A stretch of 12,424 nucleotides of DNA from Prevotella sp. GTDB taxonomy: Bacteria; Bacteroidota; Bacteroidia; Bacteroidales; Bacteroidaceae. The position numbers and the translations under genes were made by a program. Positions 1-7,098 of the stretch are shown piece by piece (the first letter of the stretch is position 1; each line of letters begins with the position of its first letter). The notes below the pieces were generated by a model, which made no database searches, was not told the DNA's origin, and was given only the letters and a program-made list of their open reading frames with translations. Where the stretch lies: NCBI GenBank assembly GCA_021636625.1, contig JAJWLX010000083.1, positions 1 to 12,424 on the forward strand. The letters run 5' to 3'.

Positions 1-598
1 AGTCGTAGATGCGATAGGTAACATCGCTGGTCTGCTGAATCTCGGCAACGAAACAACCTGTTCCGATGGCGTGGATTCTTCCGGCAGGGATGAAGAAGCA
101 GTCGTCCTCCTTCACGTTATACTGAGCCAGGGCATCGGTGATGGTATCATTCTCCACCATCTCCTTATACTGCTCAGGAGTAATCTGCATCTTCAAGCCG
201 TTGTAAAGCTTGGCATCCGGCTCACTTGGCAGCGCATACCACATCTCGGTCTTGCCGCGCTCCTTACCCTGCTTCTTGGCAATCTCGTCATTAGGATGTA
301 CCTGGATAGAAAGGTCGGTATTGGCATCGATAAACTTGATGAGCAGTGGGAACTCGTTGCCAAAACGCTTATAGTTATCTGCACCGAGGAAATTCTCCTT
401 CAATTCAGCAACAACCTCATTGAGCTTCTTGCCCTTCATCTCGCCGTCGGCTACGATGCTCTCGTTGCCAGGAACACCTGAGATTTCCCAACTCTCGCCA
501 ACTTTCTCCTGCTTGATGTCAAGATGCTTGAAGGCGATGATCTTGTTTCCACCCCAGATGGTGGACTTCAATAGTGGTTCAAATTTTAATGGTTTCAT
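1..598 (-). CDS. manA: Mannose-6-phosphate isomerase, class I (partial, C-terminus outside window)
   Basis: This is a cytoplasmic zinc enzyme that interconverts mannose-6-phosphate and fructose-6-phosphate, linking glycolysis to GDP-mannose and related sugar synthesis or to mannose use. The window holds 199 codons, starting MKPLKFEPLLKSTIWGG, which is the usual type I start; family members are about 320 residues, so the C-terminal third is missing. Family zinc ligands are visible: Gln99 and His101 in SIQVHPND, Glu118 in KTEMWY, and His176 in PAGRIHAIGTG. The ATG at 598-596 is the natural start because the product begins directly with the conserved N-terminus. It lies 68 bp downstream of trkH on the same strand and may be co-transcribed with it, or have its own promoter in the AT-rich gap. 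Family assignment is secure; operon membership is inferred. Confidence 0.95.
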   Translation of the reverse strand, partial: MKPLKFEPLLKSTIWGGNKIIAFKHLDIKQEKVGESWEISGVPGNESIVADGEMKGKKLNEVVAELKENFLGADNYKRFGNEFPLLIKFIDANTDLSIQVHPNDEIAKKQGKERGKTEMWYALPSEPDAKLYNGLKMQITPEQYKEMVENDTITDALAQYNVKEDDCFFIPAGRIHAIGTGCFVAEIQQTSDVTYRIYD

Positions 599-648
599 AA
601 CTTTATTGAATTAGTTGATAAAATTTTTTATTGTCTAGGATTTCCTAT

Positions 649-691
649 ACCTGCCTCCTGCGGAAACTAGTTTTCTCTCCAGAAGGCAGGT
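649..691 (-). promoter_or_regulatory. Stem-loop spanning the trkH stop codon
   Basis: In the minus-strand transcript ACCTGCCTTCTG (691-680) can pair with CAGGAGGCAGGT (660-649). All 12 positions pair, one of them as a U-G wobble, around a 19-nt loop that contains the trkH stop codon (669-667). No U-run follows, so it is not a classical intrinsic terminator. It could protect the 3' end of the dxs-trkA-trkH message, or reduce read-through or serve as a processing site before manA. The pairing is seen directly; the role is inferred. Confidence 0.45.
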
Positions 692-2124
692 GTGAAGATT
701 ACCAGTACGCTGAATATCTCCAGACGACCGATGAGCATCATCAGCGAGCAGAACCATTTTGCCACATCCGGCAGTTCGCTCCACGACATCGTCGGACCAA
801 TCTCCATACCCAGTGTCGGACCAACATTGCCCACACAGCTCAGGGTGATGGTGATGGCATTGGTATTGTCGATGCCCATGGCTATCATGGTGAAGGAGAT
901 AACCAGGCAGATGATGAGATACGTGGTGAGGAAGGCGAGCAGCGTAACCCGCTTCTGCATCGGCACGTTCACACCGTCAATCTTCAGAGGCAGTACCGCA
1001 TTAGGATGCAGAATCTGGCGGAATTCATTCTTCACCATTCTTACCAGCATCACGGCGCGGATACATTTCAAACCTCCACTCGTACTGCCCGAGCAGGCTC
1101 CGAAGAACATGCAGGCTGCCAGTATCACCCAGGTGACATGAGGCCAGAGGGCTGCATCATCATTAAACAAGCCTGTGGTGGTGATGAATGAAACCACCTG
1201 GAAGACGGCGCTGCGGAAGGCATGCTCCATATCGTAGTTGCGCATCGCCATCAGCTCTACCATGATGAAAGCCGTAAAGGCGGTGACGAGGAACATATAG
1301 AACTTGAACTCCGAGTTCTTGAACAGATCCTTGATCTTAAACTTGATGACTGCCGCATAGAGTAGGGTGAAGTTCACACCCGAGAGGAAGCAGAAGAACG
1401 TACAGATGTATTCCAATGCCGGAGAATGGAAGAACGAAGTACTGCTGTTGTGGGTAGAGAAACCACCCGTAGCCGTCGTGGTCATCGCATAGTTAAAACT
1501 GTCGAAGAGATTCATTCCCGCCACGTAGTAAGAGGCGATGCAGGCGATGGTGAGTACGAGATAGATACTCCAGATCCATTTTGCCGAAGTGGAGAGCCGG
1601 GGATGCAGCTTGGTCTTGATAGGACCCGTAGCCTCGGCGGCAAACACCTTGGTCTGTCCTCCTACAAGTGATGGCAGCAGGGCGATGGTGAAGAACACGA
1701 TTCCCAATCCGCCTATCCACTGGGTGAGCGATCGCCAAAACAGCAATCCGTGCGGGAAGCACTCCACATCATCCAGAATGGTGGCTCCCGTGGTGGTGAA
1801 TCCCGACATCGTCTCGAAGTAGGCATCCGTAAAGTTATTGATGTAACCGCTGACCATGAAGGGCAGGGTGCCGAAGAGACTGAAGATGATCCATGAGAGC
1901 GATACCACGAGGTAGGCGTCACGGCGCGACATCGAATTGTCTGCTCCATGTCCCCTCCATTTCAGGATGAGTCCGCCGCCGATGGTGGTCAGTGTGGCTA
2001 CCACGAAAGCGAAGATGTCGTCCTGCTGGTAGTAGTATGCCACCAGCAGACTGACGAAGAGCAGGAATGCCTCGATGAAAAGCAACTGTCCCAGTATCTT
2101 GTATATCAACTTGCTGTTTATCAT
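667..2124 (-). CDS. trkH: Trk-type potassium channel/transporter subunit TrkH
   Basis: This is the inner-membrane pore subunit of the Trk potassium uptake system (485 aa, normal for the family). The four pseudo-repeated pore loops can be read in order: MSGFTTTGAT (about 106-115), MTTTATGGFS (214-223), SFITTTGLF (312-320) and SCVGNVGPTLG (429-439), each with the filter glycine typical of the superfamily. The intramembrane gating loop, CSGSTSGGLKCIR (344-356), is also present. Many hydrophobic segments span the protein. It follows trkA by 87 bp, so channel and gate are encoded together. The start at 2124 is preceded by a purine-rich AAGAGGGA very close to the ATG. Downstream, a hairpin spans its stop codon. 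Function is confident; ion selectivity (K+ rather than Na+) is inferred from the filter glycines and the TrkA partner. Confidence 0.96.
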   Translation of the reverse strand: MINSKLIYKILGQLLFIEAFLLFVSLLVAYYYQQDDIFAFVVATLTTIGGGLILKWRGHGADNSMSRRDAYLVVSLSWIIFSLFGTLPFMVSGYINNFTDAYFETMSGFTTTGATILDDVECFPHGLLFWRSLTQWIGGLGIVFFTIALLPSLVGGQTKVFAAEATGPIKTKLHPRLSTSAKWIWSIYLVLTIACIASYYVAGMNLFDSFNYAMTTTATGGFSTHNSSTSFFHSPALEYICTFFCFLSGVNFTLLYAAVIKFKIKDLFKNSEFKFYMFLVTAFTAFIMVELMAMRNYDMEHAFRSAVFQVVSFITTTGLFNDDAALWPHVTWVILAACMFFGACSGSTSGGLKCIRAVMLVRMVKNEFRQILHPNAVLPLKIDGVNVPMQKRVTLLAFLTTYLIICLVISFTMIAMGIDNTNAITITLSCVGNVGPTLGMEIGPTMSWSELPDVAKWFCSLMMLIGRLEIFSVLVIFTPAFWREN

Positions 2125-2137
2125 TCCCTCTTGTCTT

Positions 2138-2207
2138 TATACCTTATTATATATATCATATCTGTCTATACCTTATTATATATAGAGAATATACCTTATT
2201 ATATATA
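2138..2207 (-). repeat. Three-copy AT-rich direct repeat between trkA and trkH
   Basis: The 18-mer TATACCTTATTATATATA occurs at 2138-2155, 2167-2184 and 2190-2207 on the plus strand, so start-to-start spacings are 29 and 23 bp. In the direction of transcription it reads TATATATAATAAGGTATA, an A/U-rich segment with AAGG. The copies fill most of the 87-bp gap ahead of trkH. They could be slipped-strand duplications, an A/U-rich translation enhancer, or binding sites for a regulator of trkH expression. The repeat is seen directly; no function is assigned. Confidence 0.8.
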
Positions 2208-2211
2208 TAGA

Positions 2212-3555
2212 CTAAATGAAATATTTCTCAATTTTCTTCATGTTGATGTTGTGGCAGAACACCATTACCGAGTCGCCGGCTTCTATCTGGGTGTTACCCG
2301 AAACCAGCATTCCCTCGCCGTTTCTCACCAGACCACCGATGGTAACACCGATAGGCATTCCCAGGTCTTTCACCGGTTTTTGGGTAACCTTGGAATCTTC
2401 CTTGGCGATGAATTCAGCCACATCGGCGTTGGCACTCATCAGGAATCTTACGTTCATCACGTCGGCATCAAGCATCATCTGATAGATGTAGCTGGCAGCA
2501 ATCATCTTCTTGTTGATGATGGTACCGATATCCAGACTTTCTGCCATGCTCACGTAATCCACGTTTTCTACGGCAGCCACGGTCTTGCGCACACCCATTC
2601 TCTTGGCTGTGAGGCAGGCGAGGATATTGGTTTCCGCATTTCCCGTCAGCGCCACGAAAGCCTGGGTGCTTCTGATTCCTTCCTCCGTGAGGAGAGGAAT
2701 GTCGCGGCCATCGCCGTGGATGATGAGGATATGATTGTCGTCGAGGATATCGTTGAGATATTCGCAGCGATTCTCATCTTTCTCGATAATCTTGCACTCC
2801 ATGTATTCCGGCATCTTCTTCACGGCTCTTACGGCAGTGCGTCCGCCACCCATCACCATCACGTTCTTCACATCCACATAATGCTCCTTTCCCACAATCT
2901 TGCGGATGTAGGGAATGTAGTTGCGGGTGGTCATGAAGTAGGCGAGGTCGTAGAGCTTCAGCTCATCGTTACCACCCGGAATGATGGTTTCGCTGCCTCG
3001 CTTGATGGCTACCACGTGGTAAGGGTCGTTGGGACCGCTGATGTTCTTGAGGGGCTCGTTGAGGATCTCGCATCCCTCACGCAGCTTGATGCCGAGCATC
3101 ACGAGGGCGCCGTCGTGCACATCCCAGCGCTGGCGCACCCAACTCATCTTGAGTCCGTTGTTGATATCTACGGCAGCGAGCATCTCCGGATAGATGAGCT
3201 TGCTGATACCGAGTTCCTTGAAGAATTCCTGTGCCTGCGGTTCCATGTATTCCGGATTATCCACACGTGCCACGGTGCGCTTGGCACCGAGATTCTTGGC
3301 AAGGATGCTGGAGGTGATGTTGGTACTCTCTACCGGGGTGACCGCGATGAAGAGATCCGTATCCTCAACACCGGCATCCCTCAGGGTCTGCAGACTGGTA
3401 GGTTTTCCTATCATGGTAAGCAGATCGCAGTCGGAGCCGATGCTTGCCAGGCGCTCTTCGCTTTCATCGATGAGTGTAATCTCCTCCTTGCTGCGCGACA
3501 GGAGTCGCGCCAGGTGGGTACCGATGGCATAGGCGCCAGCTATGATGATTTTCAT
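2212..3555 (-). CDS. trkA: Trk potassium uptake regulatory/NAD-binding subunit TrkA
   Basis: This is the cytoplasmic gating ring subunit that binds nucleotides (NAD(H), and ATP/ADP in studied homologues) and controls TrkH. At 447 aa it has the full double arrangement: RCK_N Rossmann domain 1 (about 1-125) with RCK_C (about 135-215), then Rossmann domain 2 (about 229-345, loop GGGRTA at 236-241) with a second RCK_C (to about 440). An acidic residue ends strand 2 of domain 1 (LID, Asp30), as expected for ribose binding. The first glycine-rich loop reads GAYAIG (7-12), with Tyr where the canonical GxGxxG has its second Gly; the codon is TAT at that point. The gene starts 27 bp after dxs and is followed 87 bp later by trkH. 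Identity is confident; the effect of the loop change is unknown. Confidence 0.96.
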   Translation of the reverse strand: MKIIIAGAYAIGTHLARLLSRSKEEITLIDESEERLASIGSDCDLLTMIGKPTSLQTLRDAGVEDTDLFIAVTPVESTNITSSILAKNLGAKRTVARVDNPEYMEPQAQEFFKELGISKLIYPEMLAAVDINNGLKMSWVRQRWDVHDGALVMLGIKLREGCEILNEPLKNISGPNDPYHVVAIKRGSETIIPGGNDELKLYDLAYFMTTRNYIPYIRKIVGKEHYVDVKNVMVMGGGRTAVRAVKKMPEYMECKIIEKDENRCEYLNDILDDNHILIIHGDGRDIPLLTEEGIRSTQAFVALTGNAETNILACLTAKRMGVRKTVAAVENVDYVSMAESLDIGTIINKKMIAASYIYQMMLDADVMNVRFLMSANADVAEFIAKEDSKVTQKPVKDLGMPIGVTIGGLVRNGEGMLVSGNTQIEAGDSVMVFCHNINMKKIEKYFI

Positions 3556-3582
3556 ATTGATGAATATTTAAATTTCGATGCT

Positions 3583-5478
3583 CTATTTTCCGATAATGGC
3601 ATTCTTGATGCTCTCATGGTCGAGATGTACAATTTCGCGCAGCTGTTCTACGGTGCCATGCTCCACAAATTCGTCTGGCAATCCCAGGCGGGTTATCTGT
3701 GGCTGATAGCCGTGGTCGCTCATCCATTCGAGTACGGCAGATCCCATTCCGCCCATTCTTGCACCATCTTCTATGGTCACGATGCGCTTGAACTTCTTGC
3801 CCACCTCGGTGAGGATGTTTTCATCCAGCGGCTTCACAAATCGCATATCGTAGTGTGCAACGCTCATCTCCGTTTCCTTCTCTACCTCTTCGATTGCCTG
3901 GATGGCATCGTTTCCGATAGGACCGATGGTGAGCACGGCTACATCTTCTCCGTCTTTCAGCTTTCTGCCGGTACCGGTCTTGATTTCCTCCATCTTGTTG
4001 CGCCAATCTACGAGCACACCGCAGCCACGGGGATAACGGATCACGTAGCTTCCGTGGTCTGGCAGCTGGGCTGAATACATCAGGTTGCGCAGTTCGTGCT
4101 CATCCATCGGCGAAGCGATGGTGAGATGCGGGATAGGGCGCAGGGCTGCCAGGTCGAAGGCGCCATGATGGGTAGGACCATCTTCTCCTACCAGTCCGGC
4201 ACGGTCGAGGCAGAGCACTACCGGCAGGTTGAGGAGTGCCATGTCGTGGATGATATTGTCGTAGGCACGCTGTGCAAACGAACTGTAGATGTTGCAGAAA
4301 GGAATCAGTCCATCCTTTGCCATACCACCCGAGAAGGTGACTGCATGACCCTCGGCGATACCTACGTCGAAGGTGCGGTTTGGCATCGCCTTCATCATGA
4401 TGTTCATAGAGCATCCGGTAGGCATGGCTGGTGTCACACCTACAATCTTAGGGTTCTGCTCGGCAAGTTCCAGCAGGGTCTTTCCGAAGACATCCTGGAA
4501 CTTAGGAGGTTTGTTGCTGTTGTCGGCAATGATTCTCTCGCCGGTTTCCGGGTCAAACTTGCCTGGTGCATGCCAGATGGTAGCACACTTCTCGGCTGGT
4601 TCGTATCCCTTGCCCTTGGTGGTATGCAGGTGGAGCAGCTTAGGGCCTTTCATGCTTCTGAGCTGCTTCAGGATTCTTACCACTTCCTTTACATCATGAC
4701 CGTCGAATGGTCCGAAGTATCGGATGTTCATTCCTTCGAAGATATTCTGCTGATGGCTTAATACCGACTTGAAGGCATTGTTCAGCCGGATGATGCCGTT
4801 CTTGCGGTTATCATTGAGAATACCCTTGGAGTGGAGCCACTGCGAAGCCTTGAAGCGAATCTTGTTGTAGGTCTCGTTGGTGTCGAGCTGGAGGAGATAC
4901 TTCTCCATGCCACCCACGGCACGGTCGATGCTCATATCATTATCGTTGAGGATGATGAGCATATCGTTTGGGGTACTTGATACATTGTTGAGTCCTTCGA
5001 AAGCTAAACCACCGCTCATCGCACCATCGCCGATAACGGCTACTACGTGGCGGTCTTTGTTGCCTGTTTCGCGTGCTGCCACCGCCATACCCAGAGCTGC
5101 CGAGATAGAGTTGCTGGCATGTCCGCAGGTGAAGGTGTCGTATTCACTTTCAAGCGGTGTTGGGAATGGACGGATGCCATGGAGCTTTCTGTTGGTGCAG
5201 AATGCCTCACGTCTTCCGGTCAGAATCTTATGTCCGTATGCCTGATGGCCTACATCCCAGACGATGCGGTCTTCAGGAGTATTGTACACGTAGTGTAAAG
5301 CTACGGTGATTTCCACAACACCCAGAGAGGAAGCAAAATGACCTGGATTTACAGCCACTTCGTCGATGATGTCTTCTCTCAATTCTTTGCATACCTCTGG
5401 CAACTGATTAATGCTCAGTTTGCGCAAATCATTAGGATATTTGATATTGCTTAACAGACTAAACTTACTTTTGTCCAT
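3583..5478 (-). CDS. dxs: 1-deoxy-D-xylulose-5-phosphate synthase
   Basis: This cytoplasmic thiamine-diphosphate enzyme condenses pyruvate with glyceraldehyde-3-phosphate, the first step of the MEP isoprenoid pathway; its product also feeds thiamine and pyridoxal synthesis in many bacteria. The 631-aa length is normal. Seen in order: NPGHFASSLG (44-53, active-site His47), WDVGHQAYGHK (74-84), the ThDP/Mg2+ motif starting GDGAMSGG (150-157) with Asn nearby at 178-180, the catalytic Glu in VGIAEGHAV (Glu376), and DGPTHHGAFD (433-442), which carries the conserved histidine pair of the pyrimidine domain. A C-terminal transketolase domain completes it. The ATG at 5478 gives the expected short lead before the conserved region; no Shine-Dalgarno is evident, as is common in this phylum. 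It is first in a block with trkA (27 bp gap) and trkH. Confidence 0.98.
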   Translation of the reverse strand: MDKSKFSLLSNIKYPNDLRKLSINQLPEVCKELREDIIDEVAVNPGHFASSLGVVEITVALHYVYNTPEDRIVWDVGHQAYGHKILTGRREAFCTNRKLHGIRPFPTPLESEYDTFTCGHASNSISAALGMAVAARETGNKDRHVVAVIGDGAMSGGLAFEGLNNVSSTPNDMLIILNDNDMSIDRAVGGMEKYLLQLDTNETYNKIRFKASQWLHSKGILNDNRKNGIIRLNNAFKSVLSHQQNIFEGMNIRYFGPFDGHDVKEVVRILKQLRSMKGPKLLHLHTTKGKGYEPAEKCATIWHAPGKFDPETGERIIADNSNKPPKFQDVFGKTLLELAEQNPKIVGVTPAMPTGCSMNIMMKAMPNRTFDVGIAEGHAVTFSGGMAKDGLIPFCNIYSSFAQRAYDNIIHDMALLNLPVVLCLDRAGLVGEDGPTHHGAFDLAALRPIPHLTIASPMDEHELRNLMYSAQLPDHGSYVIRYPRGCGVLVDWRNKMEEIKTGTGRKLKDGEDVAVLTIGPIGNDAIQAIEEVEKETEMSVAHYDMRFVKPLDENILTEVGKKFKRIVTIEDGARMGGMGSAVLEWMSDHGYQPQITRLGLPDEFVEHGTVEQLREIVHLDHESIKNAIIGK

Positions 5479-5499
5479 AATTTAATAATTTTATAAGTG

Positions 5500-5507
5500 C
5501 AAAGGTA
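5500..5507 (-). promoter_or_regulatory. Candidate -7 box for dxs-trkA-trkH
   Basis: On the minus strand TACCTTTG matches the Bacteroidota -7 consensus TAnnTTTG exactly, about 22 bp ahead of the dxs start codon. No good TTTG -33 element is seen 19-21 bp further upstream, where the sequence is A/T-rich. The implied 5' leader would be short. Confidence 0.55.
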
Positions 5508-5546
5508 ATGCTTTTTTTCATAAAATAACATTTTTATGGGGAGAAT

Positions 5547-5578
5547 TTCGCTTTTTTCGATAATTCTTTGTATTTTTG
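5547..5578 (+). promoter_or_regulatory. Candidate promoter for the peptidase-desulfidase pair
   Basis: TTCG (5547-5550, three of four bases of the TTTG -33 element) is followed after 20 bp by TATTTTTG (5571-5578), an exact TAnnTTTG -7 match. The spacing fits the Bacteroidota promoter model. The predicted start lies about 90 nt ahead of the peptidase ATG, leaving a leader with a small AAAGG/CCTTT stem at 5603-5619. It is divergent from the dxs promoter. Confidence 0.5.
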
Positions 5579-5678
5579 CAAAAAAATAGGAAGGAATCAG
5601 TAAAAGGAGAGGAACCTTTCGTTCTATCCGGTTGCGCTTTTCCAGTAAATTAAGTAACTAAACATAAAGATTAAATAA

Positions 5679-7085
5679 ATGAAAAAGAACCTATTCTTTG
5701 TGGGAGCCTTGATGATGGCTTCCCTCTCGATGATGGCGCAGACCAAGAATGGCGGCATCAATCAGACTATGCTCCAGCAGATGGAGAAAAGCCAGACTGG
5801 CGGTGTGACCAACAAGGCTTTGTTTAACGCTATCGCTGGCAACAACATCGATGATCTCGTGAAGAATCATGCGAATGAGGCTCCGGTAGATACTCATTTC
5901 AGCATCGAGACTCCTTCTCAGAGCATCCATAACCAGAAGAGTTCCGGACGCTGCTGGATGTTCAGCGGCTTCAATGTACTCCGTTCCAACTTTGCTGTCA
6001 ACGACAAGCAGGGTAGAGTAGTAGAGTACTCTCAGGATTATCTCTTCTTCTACGATCAGCTGGAGAAGGCCAACCTGATGCTCCAGGGTGTCATCGACCT
6101 CGGCAAGAAGAGTCTCGAGGATCCTCAGGTGCAGTTCTTCTTCAAGAATCCGCTCAATGACGGTGGTACTTTCTGTGGTGTTGCCGACTTGGCTAGCAAG
6201 TACGGTCTCGTACCTATGAGCGCTCAGCCAGAGACTTATTCCAGCAACAATACTTCCAAGATGAGCCGCCTTATCAGCAGCAAGCTCCGCGAGTATGGTC
6301 TCGAACTCCGCAAGATGGTAGCCCAGGGCAAGAAACCTGCTGCTATCCAGGCTCGTAAGACCGAGATGCTCGCTCAGGTTTATCACATGCTCAGCCTTAC
6401 TCTGGGTGAGCCGGTGAAGGAGTTTACCTATGCTTTCCGCGACAAGGATGGCAAGCAGGTAGGCGAGGCTAAGAAATATACTCCTAAGAGTTTCTATGAG
6501 GAGACTGTTGGCAAGGACCTCAACGGTACCTTCCTGATGGTGATGAACGACCCACGCCGTCCTTATCACAAGACTTACGAGGTAGAGTACGACCGCCACA
6601 CCTATGATGGACACAACTGGAAGTACCTGAACCTGCCTATGGAGGAGATTGCGCAGCTCGCCATCGCTTCCCTGAAGGATGGTCATAAGATGTATTCCAG
6701 CTACGATGTAGGTAAGCAGCTCGACAGAAAGCGTGGCTATCTGGCACTCGACAACTTCGATTATGCCAGCCTCTTCAACACTTCATTCCCAATGAACAAG
6801 GCTGACCGTATCGCTACTTTCGAGAGCGGTTCTACCCATGCCATGACTCTGACTGCGGTAGATCTCGATGCTGCCGGCAAGCCTGTGAAGTGGAAGGTGG
6901 AGAACAGCTGGGGTGCTGACAATGGTTTTGGTGGATGCTTCATCATGACCAACGATTGGTTCAACGAGTACATGTTCCGCCTGGTAGTAAACAAGAAGTA
7001 TGCTTCTGAGCAGCTTCTGAAGGAATTCGACCAGAAGCCAACCATGTTGACTCCTGACGATCCTTTGTTCCAGTTGGAGGATTAA
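5679..7085 (+). CDS. pepC: Exported C1B cysteine peptidase (bleomycin hydrolase / aminopeptidase C-like)
   Basis: This is a papain-fold aminopeptidase of the bleomycin hydrolase family (468 aa). Catalytic parts are clear: oxyanion Gln86 and nucleophile Cys92 in NQKSSGRCWMFS, His387 in GSTHAMTL, and Asn409 in VENSWGADNGFGG. Unlike cytoplasmic PepC and BLMH, it begins with a signal peptide: KK, a hydrophobic stretch, and a likely cleavage at SMMA/Q (20/21), so it should act in the periplasm or outside the cell. Family members form hexameric barrels and self-trim the C-terminus; here the protein ends FQLED, so such control cannot be judged. The start at 5679 is supported by the complete signal peptide and the A-rich sequence before the ATG. 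The cysteine desulfidase gene begins 13 bp after its stop, suggesting joint peptide and cysteine breakdown. The symbol pepC is by homology class only. Confidence 0.93.
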   Translation: MKKNLFFVGALMMASLSMMAQTKNGGINQTMLQQMEKSQTGGVTNKALFNAIAGNNIDDLVKNHANEAPVDTHFSIETPSQSIHNQKSSGRCWMFSGFNVLRSNFAVNDKQGRVVEYSQDYLFFYDQLEKANLMLQGVIDLGKKSLEDPQVQFFFKNPLNDGGTFCGVADLASKYGLVPMSAQPETYSSNNTSKMSRLISSKLREYGLELRKMVAQGKKPAAIQARKTEMLAQVYHMLSLTLGEPVKEFTYAFRDKDGKQVGEAKKYTPKSFYEETVGKDLNGTFLMVMNDPRRPYHKTYEVEYDRHTYDGHNWKYLNLPMEEIAQLAIASLKDGHKMYSSYDVGKQLDRKRGYLALDNFDYASLFNTSFPMNKADRIATFESGSTHAMTLTAVDLDAAGKPVKWKVENSWGADNGFGGCFIMTNDWFNEYMFRLVVNKKYASEQLLKEFDQKPTMLTPDDPLFQLED

Positions 7086-7098
7086 TACATATCTTATT

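Noticed and set aside
1948..4074. 708-codon plus-strand open frame antisense to trkH, trkA and dxs
   Set aside because: It runs antisense to three genes with recognisable catalytic and pore motifs and crosses their gaps. Its His/Glu/Val/Leu-rich product has no recognisable domain. Openness follows from the codon bias of the real genes.
5691..6686. 331-codon minus-strand frame antisense to the C1B peptidase
   Set aside because: The sense strand encodes a full peptidase with signal peptide and catalytic triad; the antisense product is low-information and Leu/His-rich.
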